64,000 bases of DNA from GCA-2861595 sp035536185. Its GTDB lineage: Bacteria > Actinomycetota > Acidimicrobiia > Acidimicrobiales > GCA-2861595. Below the pieces are notes generated by a model. That model was given only the letters and a program-made list of their open reading frames with translations, did no database searches and was not told where the DNA came from. The first letter of the stretch is position 1. Every line of letters starts with the position of its first letter. The translations under genes and the position numbers were made by a program. Positions 55,920 to 63,925 of this stretch are shown in pieces. The DNA lies in the NCBI GenBank assembly GCA_035536185.1, contig DATLOM010000064.1, forward strand, positions 1 through 64,000, read 5' to 3'.

Positions 55920-57266
55920 CTACAGCGTGGACAGGTAGCGGTCCAGCTCGAACTGCGTGACCTGGGACTTGTAGTCCGCCCATTCCGCCCGCTTGTTGCG
56001 GAGGAACCACGTGAACACGTGGTCCCCCAGGGTCTCGGCCACCAGCTCGGAGCGCTCCATCTCCTCCAGGGCCTCGGACAGCGAACCCGGCAGGGACGTG
56101 ATGCCCGCCGCCGCCCGGCCCTCGGCCGTCAGCTCGTAGAGGTTGGTCGCCGCTTCAGGCGGCAGCTCGTAGCCCTTCTCCATCCCGCGCATGCCGGCGG
56201 CCAGCACCAGGGCGAAGGTCAGGTACGGGTTGCACGCAGGGTCCGGAGAGCGGTACTCGATGCGGGTGGACTCCTTCTTGCCCCGCTTGGGGGCCGGCAC
56301 CCGCACGAGGGCCGACCGGTTGTTGCGGGCCCACGAGACGTACACAGGCGCTTCGTACCCGATCACCAGGCGCTTGTAGGAGTTCACCCACTGGTTGGTG
56401 ACGGCGGTGATCTCCCGGGCGTGGGTCAGCACCCCGGCGATGAAAGCCTTGCCGATGGCCGAGAGCTGGTGCTCGTCGGCCTCGTCGTGGAAGGCGTTGG
56501 CCTCCCCCTCGAAGAGCGAGAAGTGGGTGTGCATGCCCGATCCCTGCACTCCGGCCAGCGGCTTGGGCATGAAGGTGGCGTGGACCCCGGCCTCCCTCGC
56601 GATCTCCTTGACGACCAGCCGCACGGTCATCAGCGTGTCGGCCATGGACATGGCGTCGGTGTGCCGGAGGTCGATCTCGTGCTGGCTGGGCGCGTCCTCG
56701 TGCTGGCTGTACTCCACGGGGATGCCCATGTCCTCGAGGGTGAGGACGGTGCGCCGGCGCAGCTCGCCGGCCAGGTCCGCCACCGTCAGCTCGAAGTACG
56801 AACCTTGATCGAGCGGCTCGGGCCGTCCCTCGTCGCTGGCGAAGTAGAAGTACTCGATCTCCGGCGCGGCGAAGAACGAAAAGCCCTTGTCCCTGGCCTT
56901 CTCGAGCTGGCGGCGGAGCACGTGGCGGGAGCAGCCCTCGAACGGCGTTCCGTCCAGATGGGTGACGTCGCAGAAGACGCGGGCCACGGATGGGCCCTTG
57001 TCGCGGTTGGGCAGGATCTGGAACGTGGCCGCGTCCGGCCGGGCCAGCACGTCGCTCTCCTGAACGCGGCTGAAGCCGTCGACCGCCGATCCGTCGAAGG
57101 TCATCCCCTCCTCCAGAGCGTTCTCCAGCTCGGCGGGGGTGATGTTGAACGCCTTGGGGATGCCGAGAACATCGGTGAACCACAGCTGGATGAAACGGAC
57201 CCCCCGCTCCTCGACAGTGCGCAACACATAGTCCTGGGGACGCTCCATGAGCCCATTGTTGCTCAT
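55920..57266 (-). CDS. glnA: Type I glutamine synthetase
   Basis: This 448-residue enzyme has an N-terminal beta-grasp (VRFIQLWFTDVLGIPKAFNI, MTFDGSAVDGFSRVQESD) and catalytic Glu-rich strands in FFAAPEIEYFYF and SGMHTHFSLF. NQWVNSYKRL and RSALVRVPAPKRG bind ATP and glutamate, and IEYRSPDPACNPYL closes the site. The length fits the I-alpha (Bacillus-like) class, which is usually not adenylylated. It makes glutamine from glutamate, ammonia and ATP. The GlnR-like gene follows at once, and possible regulator boxes lie upstream. ATG 57266 or 57248 is the start. Confidence 0.96.
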   Translation of the reverse strand: MSNNGLMERPQDYVLRTVEERGVRFIQLWFTDVLGIPKAFNITPAELENALEEGMTFDGSAVDGFSRVQESDVLARPDAATFQILPNRDKGPSVARVFCDVTHLDGTPFEGCSRHVLRRQLEKARDKGFSFFAAPEIEYFYFASDEGRPEPLDQGSYFELTVADLAGELRRRTVLTLEDMGIPVEYSQHEDAPSQHEIDLRHTDAMSMADTLMTVRLVVKEIAREAGVHATFMPKPLAGVQGSGMHTHFSLFEGEANAFHDEADEHQLSAIGKAFIAGVLTHAREITAVTNQWVNSYKRLVIGYEAPVYVSWARNNRSALVRVPAPKRGKKESTRIEYRSPDPACNPYLTFALVLAAGMRGMEKGYELPPEAATNLYELTAEGRAAAGITSLPGSLSEALEEMERSELVAETLGDHVFTWFLRNKRAEWADYKSQVTQFELDRYLSTL

Positions 57267-57297
57267 GCTCGGGGCTTTTCGGCCGTTTCCACCCTCA

Positions 57298-57314
57298 GTT
57301 CACGCTGTCTTCAC
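57298..57314. promoter_or_regulatory. Possible PHO-box/OmpR-type direct repeats upstream of glnA
   Basis: GTTCACGCTGT followed by CTTCAC gives two TTCAC units 11 bp apart, about 32 bp before the glnA ATG. An 11-bp direct repeat is the usual spacing for PhoP- and GlnR-type regulators, and GTTCAC is the Streptomyces PHO-box core. The canonical GlnR site is not evident. Confidence 0.35.
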
Positions 57315-57343
57315 ATGGTGCCGTGTGGCCGCGGGTGGCGGAT

Positions 57344-58186
57344 TCAGCCGATCACCCGCCGCCGGAAGCCGCTCGTGCCCAGCACGACCAGACCGGCGGT
57401 GCAGGCGATGAGCCCGGCGAACACGCCGGGAAGGGGCATGTGGGGGATTCCGTCGGTGAGAGCGGCGCGGAACCCCTCGCTCATGTAGACGAGCGGGTTC
57501 ACCAGCACGCCCCACTTGAGCCACGGGACGGCGTCGAGCCGGGCCCATGGGTAGTACGTGGCCCCGAGGAACATGACGGGCATGACGATCACGCTGAAGA
57601 CCAGAGGGACCTGGGGTGGAGCGACCCGGGTACCGATGGCCAGGCCGAGGGAGGCGCCGAGCAGAGCGGCCACCGGCGCCACGGCCAGGAGCAGGGGCCA
57701 GTCGAAGCTCAGGTGCACCGGCGTGGCCGGCATGAACTTCGCCAGAGGGAATACGACGATCCCTGCCAGCAGGCCCTGCAGCGCCCCGCTCACCAGCTTC
57801 TCCGCGGCCACGGCCCACACGGGTAGCGGAGCCAGCACCCGGTCCTCGATCTCGCGGGTGTAGCCGAACTCCTGGACCAAGGGAAGGGCGACGGCCTGGA
57901 TGCCCTGGATGATGCAGGCGGTGGCGATGACACCGGGAACCAGCAGCGTGGAGAACTCCTCGGCCCCCCGACCACCACCTACGCCCTGGCCGATCTTGGG
58001 GAACACGTAGGCGAACACGAAGACGGTGAGCAGGGGCTGCATGACCGTGCGCACGAGGAAGGCCTTGAACGTCTTGCCCACGACGTGCAGGTCGCGCCAC
58101 AACAAGGCGTTGAAGGCGGTCACCGCCGCGGCACGTGCGGGGCGTAGCTCGGCCAGGGCGGTGGGGCGCTCGCCGGCCAGGGTCAT
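57344..58186 (-). CDS. ABC-2 type transporter permease
   Basis: This 280-residue permease has a short cytoplasmic start and six helices, with the ABC-2 pattern FNALLWRDLHVVGKTFKAFLVRTVMQPLLTVFVFAYVF and the conserved late segment VMFLGATYYPWARLDAVPWLKWGVLVNPLVYMSEGFRAAL. These exporters move drugs, lipids or polysaccharides out of the cell. The start overlaps the stop of the ATPase gene by 4 bp. The last residues are basic (FRRRVIG). Confidence 0.93.
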   Translation of the reverse strand: MTLAGERPTALAELRPARAAAVTAFNALLWRDLHVVGKTFKAFLVRTVMQPLLTVFVFAYVFPKIGQGVGGGRGAEEFSTLLVPGVIATACIIQGIQAVALPLVQEFGYTREIEDRVLAPLPVWAVAAEKLVSGALQGLLAGIVVFPLAKFMPATPVHLSFDWPLLLAVAPVAALLGASLGLAIGTRVAPPQVPLVFSVIVMPVMFLGATYYPWARLDAVPWLKWGVLVNPLVYMSEGFRAALTDGIPHMPLPGVFAGLIACTAGLVVLGTSGFRRRVIG

Positions 58187-59181
58187 TCCCGGAGTTCCTT
58201 CCCGGTCAGGCCGATGAACACCGCTTCGAGGGTGGGCTCGGTGGTGGAAAGGTCGGTCACGGTGAACGCCCCGGATTCGGCCGCGGCCATGACCCGGGGG
58301 AGGGCGCCACGGGAACCCCGCAGCTCGAGGCGCACCTGGCCGTCCAGGACGTGGACCCGAACCGCCCCCTCGACGTTGGCCTGAAGGTGGGAGGCGAGAC
58401 GATGGAGATCACCCTCGGCGGATACCCGCACCACGGTGTCGGCACCGAGCGTCTGCTTCAGCGCCGCCGGTGTGTCCAGAGCCAGGATCCGCCCGTGGTC
58501 CATGATCGCCAACCGGCTGCACAGCTGGTCGGCCTCCTCCATGTAGTGGGTCGTGAGGAGGATCGTCTGCCCCTGATCGTGCAGCTCACCGAGCACCTCC
58601 CACAACGCCAGCCTGCTCTGCGGGTCGAGGCCGGCGGTGGGTTCGTCGAGGAACAGGATTCGAGGCCGGTGAAGGATGGCCCGCGCCACCATGAGTCGCT
58701 GCGCCATTCCCCCGGACAGGGCATCGGTGTCGGCGCCGGCGCGGTCAGCCAGGCGGAACTGCTGGAGTGCATGGCTGGTGGCCTGGCGTGACTCACCCGC
58801 GCTCATCCCGAAGTACCGGCCGTGGAAGTAGAGGTTCTCCTCCACCGTCAGGGCCCGGTCGAGGGTGTTGGCCTGGGGCACGACGCCGATCACCTGCTTG
58901 GCCAGCGAGGGTTTGGCCACGACGTCCACGCCCCCGACCACGGCCTGCCCGGAGGTGGGCGCCACTCGGGTGGTGAGCATGCCCACCGTCGTGGTCTTGC
59001 CCGCACCGTTTGGGCCCAGCAGCCCGAAGATCTCGCCGGCTTCGACCGACAGGTCGAGACGGTCGACGGCCAGCAGCCCGTCGGCGTACCTCTTGGTCAG
59101 GGCCGCGGTGCGGATGACCTCGCCACCCTTCACGGCGGCGTCCACGGCGACGTCACGGGCGGGCTGCATCGGCTCAGTCAA
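58183..59181 (-). CDS. ABC-2 type transporter ATP-binding protein
   Basis: This 332-residue ATPase has Walker A GPNGAGKTTTVGM, Q-loop IGVVPQANTLDRALTVEEN, signature ALSGGMAQRLMVARAI, Walker B ILFLDEPTAGLDPQS and the switch His in LLTTHYMEEADQL. The C-terminal ~90 residues form the DrrA-like accessory domain (RVSAEGDLHRLASHL ... PTLEAVFIGLTGKELRE). It opens an operon with the permease. Its start is only 20 bp from that of nadE on the other strand. Confidence 0.95.
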   Translation of the reverse strand: MTEPMQPARDVAVDAAVKGGEVIRTAALTKRYADGLLAVDRLDLSVEAGEIFGLLGPNGAGKTTTVGMLTTRVAPTSGQAVVGGVDVVAKPSLAKQVIGVVPQANTLDRALTVEENLYFHGRYFGMSAGESRQATSHALQQFRLADRAGADTDALSGGMAQRLMVARAILHRPRILFLDEPTAGLDPQSRLALWEVLGELHDQGQTILLTTHYMEEADQLCSRLAIMDHGRILALDTPAALKQTLGADTVVRVSAEGDLHRLASHLQANVEGAVRVHVLDGQVRLELRGSRGALPRVMAAAESGAFTVTDLSTTEPTLEAVFIGLTGKELRE

Positions 59182-59201
59182 GCGCGATTTACACTCGACC
59201 C

Positions 59202-60914
59202 GTGGCTCGTATCCGGATCGCCGCGTGCCAGCTGAACACGGTGGTGGGGGACCTCGCGGGAAACGTCGGCCGGATCCTCGCCGCCCTCGAGGAGGCGGAG
59301 GCGGCCGGCGCCGACGTCGCCGTCTTTCCCGAGCTGGCCATCACCGGTTACCCGCCCGAGGACCTCCTGCTCAAGCCGGGGTTCATCGAGGACAACCTGC
59401 AGGCCCTGGAGAAGCTGGCCGTTCGCACCGGGGCGTGCGCCGCGGTGGTCGGGTTCGTCGACGACGACCGCGACCTGCGCAACGCGGCCGCCGTGTGCGC
59501 CAACGGCCGGATCGTCGGTCGGTACCACAAGCGCCTGCTCCCGAACTACGCGGTGTTCGACGAGCAGCGCTACTTCACTCCTGGTGTAGCGCCATTGTCG
59601 CTGTTCGTCATCGGCGGGGTGCGCTGCGGAGTGTCGATATGCGAGGACTCATGGGGACCGGCCGGGCCCATCAGCGAACAGGCCGCCGGAGGGGCCCAGG
59701 TCGTGCTCAACCTCAACGCCTCGCCTTACCACGCCGGCCGCCTGCCGGAGCGGGAGCGGATGCTCTCGACGCGGGCGGCCGATGCGTCGTGCGCGCTGGT
59801 GTACGTCAACCAGGTCGGCGGCCAGGACGAGTTGGTGTTCGACGGCGCCTCTCTGGTGGTCGACGACCACGGCCACGTGGTGGCGTCGGCCCCGCAGTTC
59901 GAGGAGGCGGTGATGGTCGTCGATCTCCAGGTGGGGCCGTTGTTCCGCAAGCGTCTGCTCGACCCCCGGGGCCGGGTCACCAGCCCGCTGCTGCCGACGG
60001 TGATGGTGAGCGAGGCGCCGATCGCCAACCGGGACCATCGTCCGCCGGTGGTCGTCCCCTCCCTCGACCCGCTGGACGAGGTCTACGCCGCCCTCGTCAC
60101 CGGCACCCGTGACTACGTCGCCAAGAACGGCTTCACCGACGTGGTGATCGGTCTGTCGGGAGGTATCGACTCCTCTCTCGTCGCGTGCATCGCCGCCGAC
60201 GCCCTCGGTCCCGGCCACGTGCACGGCGTGTCGATGCCGTCCCGTTACTCGAGCGACAGCTCCCGCACCGACGCCGCCGCGCTGGCCGCCGCGCTGGGTG
60301 TCGACATTCGCACGATCGTGATCGAGGCCGCCCACAGCGCGCTCCTGGACATGCTGGCGCCGTCGTTCGGATCGAGGGCCGAGGACATCACCGAGGAGAA
60401 CCTCCAGTCCCGGATCCGCGGCGTGATCCTCATGGCCCTGTCCAACAAGCTCGGATGGATGGTGCTCACGACGGGCAACAAGAGCGAGAGCGCCGTCGGC
60501 TACTCGACCCTCTACGGCGATACCGCCGGTGGGTTCGCGGTGATCAAGGACGTGCCCAAGACGCTGGTGTTCCAGCTCAGTCGTCGGGTCAACGAGAGAG
60601 CCGGCACCGAGGTCATCCCCGAGGCCGTCCTCACCAAGGCACCGTCGGCCGAGCTCCGGCCGGACCAGCGCGACGACGAGCTCCTGCCCCCGTACGAGGT
60701 GCTCGATCCCGTCCTCGAGGCCTATGTCGGGGACGACCTCACCTCGGCCGAGCTCGTGGCCGCAGGGTTCGACGAGGAGCTGGTCCGCCATGTCGTGCGC
60801 CTCGTCGACCTGGCCGAGTACAAGCGCCGCCAGACCCCTCCAGGCGTGCGGGTGAGCGCCAAGGCCTTCGGCAAGGACCGCCGCCTCCCGATCACCAACC
60901 ACTATTCCGGCTGA
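59202..60914 (+). CDS. nadE: Glutamine-dependent NAD+ synthetase
   Basis: This 570-residue two-domain enzyme has an N-terminal nitrilase-type glutaminase with the triad Glu in FPELAITGYPPEDLL, Lys in YHKRLLPNY and Cys in VSICEDSWG. The C-terminal synthetase domain has the PP-loop GLSGGIDSSLVACIAADALG, TGNKSESAVGYSTLYGDTAGGFAVIKDVPKT and the closing KRRQTPPGVRVSAKAFGKDRRLPITN. It amidates deamido-NAD+ using ammonia from glutamine, channelled between the domains. The start is GTG at 59202. Confidence 0.97.
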   Translation: MARIRIAACQLNTVVGDLAGNVGRILAALEEAEAAGADVAVFPELAITGYPPEDLLLKPGFIEDNLQALEKLAVRTGACAAVVGFVDDDRDLRNAAAVCANGRIVGRYHKRLLPNYAVFDEQRYFTPGVAPLSLFVIGGVRCGVSICEDSWGPAGPISEQAAGGAQVVLNLNASPYHAGRLPERERMLSTRAADASCALVYVNQVGGQDELVFDGASLVVDDHGHVVASAPQFEEAVMVVDLQVGPLFRKRLLDPRGRVTSPLLPTVMVSEAPIANRDHRPPVVVPSLDPLDEVYAALVTGTRDYVAKNGFTDVVIGLSGGIDSSLVACIAADALGPGHVHGVSMPSRYSSDSSRTDAAALAAALGVDIRTIVIEAAHSALLDMLAPSFGSRAEDITEENLQSRIRGVILMALSNKLGWMVLTTGNKSESAVGYSTLYGDTAGGFAVIKDVPKTLVFQLSRRVNERAGTEVIPEAVLTKAPSAELRPDQRDDELLPPYEVLDPVLEAYVGDDLTSAELVAAGFDEELVRHVVRLVDLAEYKRRQTPPGVRVSAKAFGKDRRLPITNHYSG

Positions 60915-61082
60915 CGTCGAGGAAGGTGCCAGGCCCGTCGACGACGAATCTTGTCGGGGAGGCTTGACTATCCCGGTATGGTGAAAGAGACGGTTGCCGA
61001 CCCGTTCCCGTCGAGGCGGGAATCCTTGCCCGAGGCAGCTTCCAGGGCCTGAGTAACGCAGCGCAACGAAGGGTTTGAGATT

Positions 61083-62024
61083 TTGGCCAAGGACCGAGGT
61101 TCGGAGCGGGACGAAGAAGACCTGGTCAGGATCTACCTGAGCGAGATCGGCCAGTACGCCCTTCTCACCAAGGACGACGAGGTCCGCCTGGCCCAGGCCA
61201 TCGAGGTCGGGTCTGCGGCGCGGGAGGAGCTCGAGAAGCACCCGAAGGGGATCTCCGCGGCCCGCCGGCGCGAGCTCAAGCGCCAGCTGGCGGCCGGCGA
61301 CGACGCCCAGCGGGCCTTCGTCCAGTCGAACCTCCGGCTGGTCGTCTCCATCGCCAAGAAGTACCAGGCCTCCGGCCTCCCCCTGCTCGACCTGATCCAG
61401 GAGGGCAACCTCGGGCTCATGCACGCCGTCGAGAAGTTCGACTGGCGCAAGGGCTTCAAGTTCTCCACCTACGCCACCTGGTGGATCCGCCAGGCCATCA
61501 CCCGGGGCATCGCCAACACCGGCCGCACGATCCGTTTACCCGTCCACGCCGGCGACACCCTGGCCCGCCTGCAGAAGGCCCGCTCCCGCCTCGAGCTCAA
61601 GTACGGGCGCCCGGCCACCCTGTCGGAGCTGTCGGCCGAGGTCGAGATGCCCGAGGACAAGGTGAGCGAGGCCCTCCGCTTCGCCGCCGAGCCCTTGTCC
61701 CTGTCCGAGCCCCTGCGCGAAGACGGTGACGCCGAGCTGGGCGACGTCGTCGAGGACCGCTCCGCCGAGTCCCCCTTCGAGGTGGCCGCCACCGCGCTGT
61801 TGCCCGAGGAGATCTCCCGCCTCCTAGGCCCCCTCGACGAGCGCGAGCGCGAGATCCTCCGCCTCCGCTTCGGCCTCGACCGCGGCGAGCCCCGCACCCT
61901 CGAAGAGGTAGGCGAGCACTTCAACCTCACCCGCGAGCGCATCCGCCAGATCGAAGCAAGAGCAATGTCCAAGCTCCGCCACCCCAGCAGTGACACCGGA
62001 GCACGAGACCTACTCACCGTGTGA
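61083..62024 (+). CDS. RNA polymerase sigma-70 factor, group 1/2
   Basis: This 313-residue protein has region 1.2 (VRIYLSEIGQYALLTKDDEVRLAQAI), region 2 (NLRLVVSIAKKYQASGLPLLDLIQEGNLGLMHAVEKFDWRKGFKFSTYATWWIRQAI), region 3 and region 4 (LDEREREILRLRFGLDRGEPRTLEEVGEHFNLTRERIRQIEARAMSKLR). It lacks a long region 1.1, so it is more likely a second principal-type (SigB/HrdB-like) factor than the main sigma. The TTG at 61083 is used as the start because region 1.2 begins close behind it. The ribosome site is weak (CGAAGGG, 13 bp away). Confidence 0.94.
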   Translation: MAKDRGSERDEEDLVRIYLSEIGQYALLTKDDEVRLAQAIEVGSAAREELEKHPKGISAARRRELKRQLAAGDDAQRAFVQSNLRLVVSIAKKYQASGLPLLDLIQEGNLGLMHAVEKFDWRKGFKFSTYATWWIRQAITRGIANTGRTIRLPVHAGDTLARLQKARSRLELKYGRPATLSELSAEVEMPEDKVSEALRFAAEPLSLSEPLREDGDAELGDVVEDRSAESPFEVAATALLPEEISRLLGPLDEREREILRLRFGLDRGEPRTLEEVGEHFNLTRERIRQIEARAMSKLRHPSSDTGARDLLTV

Positions 62025-62025
62025 G

Positions 62026-62306
62026 TTTCGCCTCGGAACCAGAGGTTCCTCGGCGATCTCCACAAGCGGGGCTCCGGGCGACCGGCAGAGCCGGCCGCCC
62101 TCCGCCACTGCTTCTTTTGCTGACAGCCGGAGAGGCCGCCTCCGGCGGCGGGAGCGGCCGTCAGCGGTTTCGCCTCGCAACCGTAGGTTGCTCGGCGATC
62201 TCCACAGTCGTCGCTCCGGGCGACCGGCAGAGTCGGCCGCCCCTCCGCCACTGCTTCTTGTTGCTGACATCCGAGGGGGCCGCCTTCGGCGGCGCCGGCG
62301 GCCGTC
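62026..62306. repeat. Two direct copies of a ~140-bp hairpin-rich repeat
   Basis: Copies start at TTTCGCCTCG (62026 and 62168). Both continue with a palindrome of the CGCAACC..GGTTGCTCGG type, GGCGATCTCCACA, CTCCGGGCGACCGGCAGAG, CCTCCGCCACTGCTTCTT, and end in a GGCCGCC..GGCGGC hairpin and CGGCCGTCAG. They begin two bases after the sigma-factor stop. The copy after erpA belongs to the same family. Confidence 0.85.
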
Positions 62307-62346
62307 AGAGCCGCTGGCGCACGGCGCTAGAGCTGGCGCCAGCACG

Positions 62347-62661
62347 CCGGCGGCCACACAAGCGGCGAAGCCGCCCCCATGGATGCCGGCCAAGAGAAGT
62401 CAGCCGAAGGCCGATCCGGCTCCGCCGGTCGGCCGCAGGCCCGACTGAGATCGCCGAGCAACCTCCGGTTGCGAGAGCGAAACAGCCGGCGGCCACACAA
62501 GCGGCGAAGCCGCCCCCATGGATGCCGGCCAAGAGAAGACAGCCGAAGGCCGATCCGGCTTGCCGGTCGGCCGCAGGCCCGACTGTGGAAGCTCGCCGAG
62601 CAACCTCCGGTTGCGAGCGCGAAACCGAAGCTCGCCGAGCAACCTCCGGTTGCGAGGCGAA
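62347..62661. repeat. Two inverted-orientation copies plus a fragment of the repeat family
   Basis: Two ~138-bp near-identical units (from about 62347 and 62486) start CGGCGGCCACACAAGCGGCG and end GCCGAGCAACCTCCGGTTGCG. A third short copy of the end piece is at about 62627-62661. Read on the minus strand, they begin TTTCGC..CTCGCAACCGGAGGTTGC, the same entry sequence as the units at 62026-62306, but with a different middle. They lead straight into the 3' end of tRNA-Sec. No protein gene is present between 62025 and 62686. Confidence 0.8.
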
Positions 62662-62686
62662 AGCCCGAGCGCTAGCGAGGGCGCAG

Positions 62687-62779
62687 CGGAGGTGGACGGG
62701 AATCGAACCCGCCGGACGGGGATCGCCCGTCCCACCCGCTTTGAAGGCGGGGGAGCCCACCAGGTGCCCGGACACCTCC
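62687..62779 (-). tRNA. selC: tRNA-Sec (UCA anticodon)
   Basis: The minus strand gives a 93-base tRNA: 5' acceptor GGAGGTG, anticodon loop CTTCAAA (anticodon TCA) on the stem CCCGC/GCGGG, and a very long variable arm (GGGACGGGCGATCCCCGTCC). The T arm GCGGGTTCGATTCCCGT follows, then the 3' acceptor CCACCTCC with discriminator G. The UCA anticodon and long extra arm identify it as the selenocysteine tRNA that works with SelA and SelB at 17223-20285. Confidence 0.93.
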
Positions 62780-62825
62780 CTGCCGGCTGTTACACCGGAA
62801 AGGTCAGGCTACTACGCTGCCAGGT

Positions 62826-62900
62826 ATGAAGAAGCTTCTCATGCTTGTCATCCTGATCGCCCTCGGTGCCGTCGCAGCCAAGAAGCTGCGGGTCGAGTAG
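62826..62900 (+). CDS. 24-residue hydrophobic peptide
   Basis: This is a tiny frame starting ATGAAGAAGC and encoding MKKLLMLVIL, then a short Ala/Leu/Val helix and the basic end AAKKLRVE. The pattern resembles the start of DLW-39-type small actinobacterial membrane peptides but lacks their DLW tail. It lies 46 bp from the 5' end of tRNA-Sec, and no strong ribosome site precedes it. It could be real or chance. Confidence 0.45.
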   Translation: MKKLLMLVILIALGAVAAKKLRVE

Positions 62901-62908
62901 CCGCCTCT

Positions 62909-63133
62909 CTATCGGCCGGCCGACCGCCCCGGCTGCTCGAGGAGCAGGCGGTCGAACTGGCGGGCCACGAACTGTTCTGCGTACTCCGGCGTGTTGCGCC
63001 GGGCTCGCACGACCCCGAGGATCATCGACCGCGGTGACAGGAAGCGCTGCTCCACCAGGGCCGAGAGGGCCAGGATGGCGGCCAGCAGCAGCACGGTGCC
63101 GGGGATGGCGACGACCAGCCAGGCGCTCGACAT
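62909..63133 (-). CDS. Small single-pass membrane protein
   Basis: This 74-residue protein has an N-terminal helix (AWLVVAIPGTVLLLAAILALSALV) followed by a basic cytoplasmic part (RSMILGVVRARRNTPEYAEQFVARQFDRLLLEQ). I do not recognise a family. ATG 63133 is used because the residues before it lack coding character. GAAGGC lies just upstream. It is divergent from the MinD-like gene. Confidence 0.65.
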   Translation of the reverse strand: MSSAWLVVAIPGTVLLLAAILALSALVEQRFLSPRSMILGVVRARRNTPEYAEQFVARQFDRLLLEQPGRSAGR

Positions 63134-63277
63134 GATGCCTTCGTAACCACGGCAGCAGGCGCAGAAACTTCCGTTTTTCCTCTTGCGCCGGCCGGCCTGC
63201 CCCTCTAGGGTTTCGGGCACCCCTTCCCCTCGGAGTCCGCCTCGTCGCGCCCGGCTCGGGAGCAGAGGGAGGGGAAG

Positions 63278-63922
63278 TTGCTCATCGCCTGTTGGTCCGT
63301 CAAGGGGGGCAGCGGCACCACTGTCGTGGCCGCCGGGCTATCTCTGGTCCTGGCCCGGTCCATGCCCGGCGGCACGCTAGCCGTCGACCTCGCCGGGGAC
63401 CTTCCCGCCACCTTCGGCGTCGCCGATCCAGCGGGGCCGGGCCTCCGGGACTGGGTCTCAACCCCCGACGTCGGCAGCGAGTCGTTGTGCCGGCTCGAGG
63501 TGGAGGTGGGGCCGGGGCTTCAGCTCATAGCGGCCGGCGGCCCGAGACCGATCGACGCCGCCGGCGCCGACCGGCTCTGTGCCGCGCTGGCCTGCGACCG
63601 CAACGTCGTGGCCGACTGCGGGTCGGCGGCTCACGAGGGCGGCCTCACCGTGGCGGCGTCGGCCGCTCTCTCGCTGCTCGTGCTGCGCCCGTGCTACCTG
63701 GCCTTGCGGCGGGCCCTCGCCGCCCCCATCCGTCCCTCCGGAGTCATCCTCGTCACCGAGCCCGGCCGGTCCCTCGGGCGACGTGACGTGGAGGACGTCC
63801 TGGGGGTTCCCGTCCGTGCCGAGGTGGCATGGGACCCGGCCGTCGCCCGTGCCGTCGACGCCGGTCTGCTTGCTTCCAGGGTCCCTCGGGCCCTCGAGCG
63901 GGCGCTGCGGCGGGCGGCGTAG
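63278..63922 (+). CDS. MinD/ParA-like ATPase, CpaE/TadZ-type
   Basis: This 214-residue protein has the deviant Walker A SVKGGSGTTVVAAGLSLVLA, with Thr-Thr after Gly, and a switch region LAVDLAGDLPATFG. VVADCGSAAHEGG and VILVTEPGRSLGRRDVEDVLGVPVRAEVAWDP follow. The P-loop reads KGGSGTT rather than KGG(V/T)GKTT, so the second Lys is missing. ATPase activity may be weak or lost, as in some TadZ proteins. The start is TTG at 63278 after GAGGGAGGGGAAG. The next gene begins 4 bp after its stop, suggesting a Flp/Tad pilus operon. Confidence 0.8.
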   Translation: MLIACWSVKGGSGTTVVAAGLSLVLARSMPGGTLAVDLAGDLPATFGVADPAGPGLRDWVSTPDVGSESLCRLEVEVGPGLQLIAAGGPRPIDAAGADRLCAALACDRNVVADCGSAAHEGGLTVAASAALSLLVLRPCYLALRRALAAPIRPSGVILVTEPGRSLGRRDVEDVLGVPVRAEVAWDPAVARAVDAGLLASRVPRALERALRRAA

Positions 63923-63925
63923 GCA

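Noticed and set aside
62025..62686. Open frames through the repeat arrays near tRNA-Sec
   Set aside because: Their length follows from repeated GC-rich DNA without stops. The frames differ between repeat copies and none resembles a protein family.
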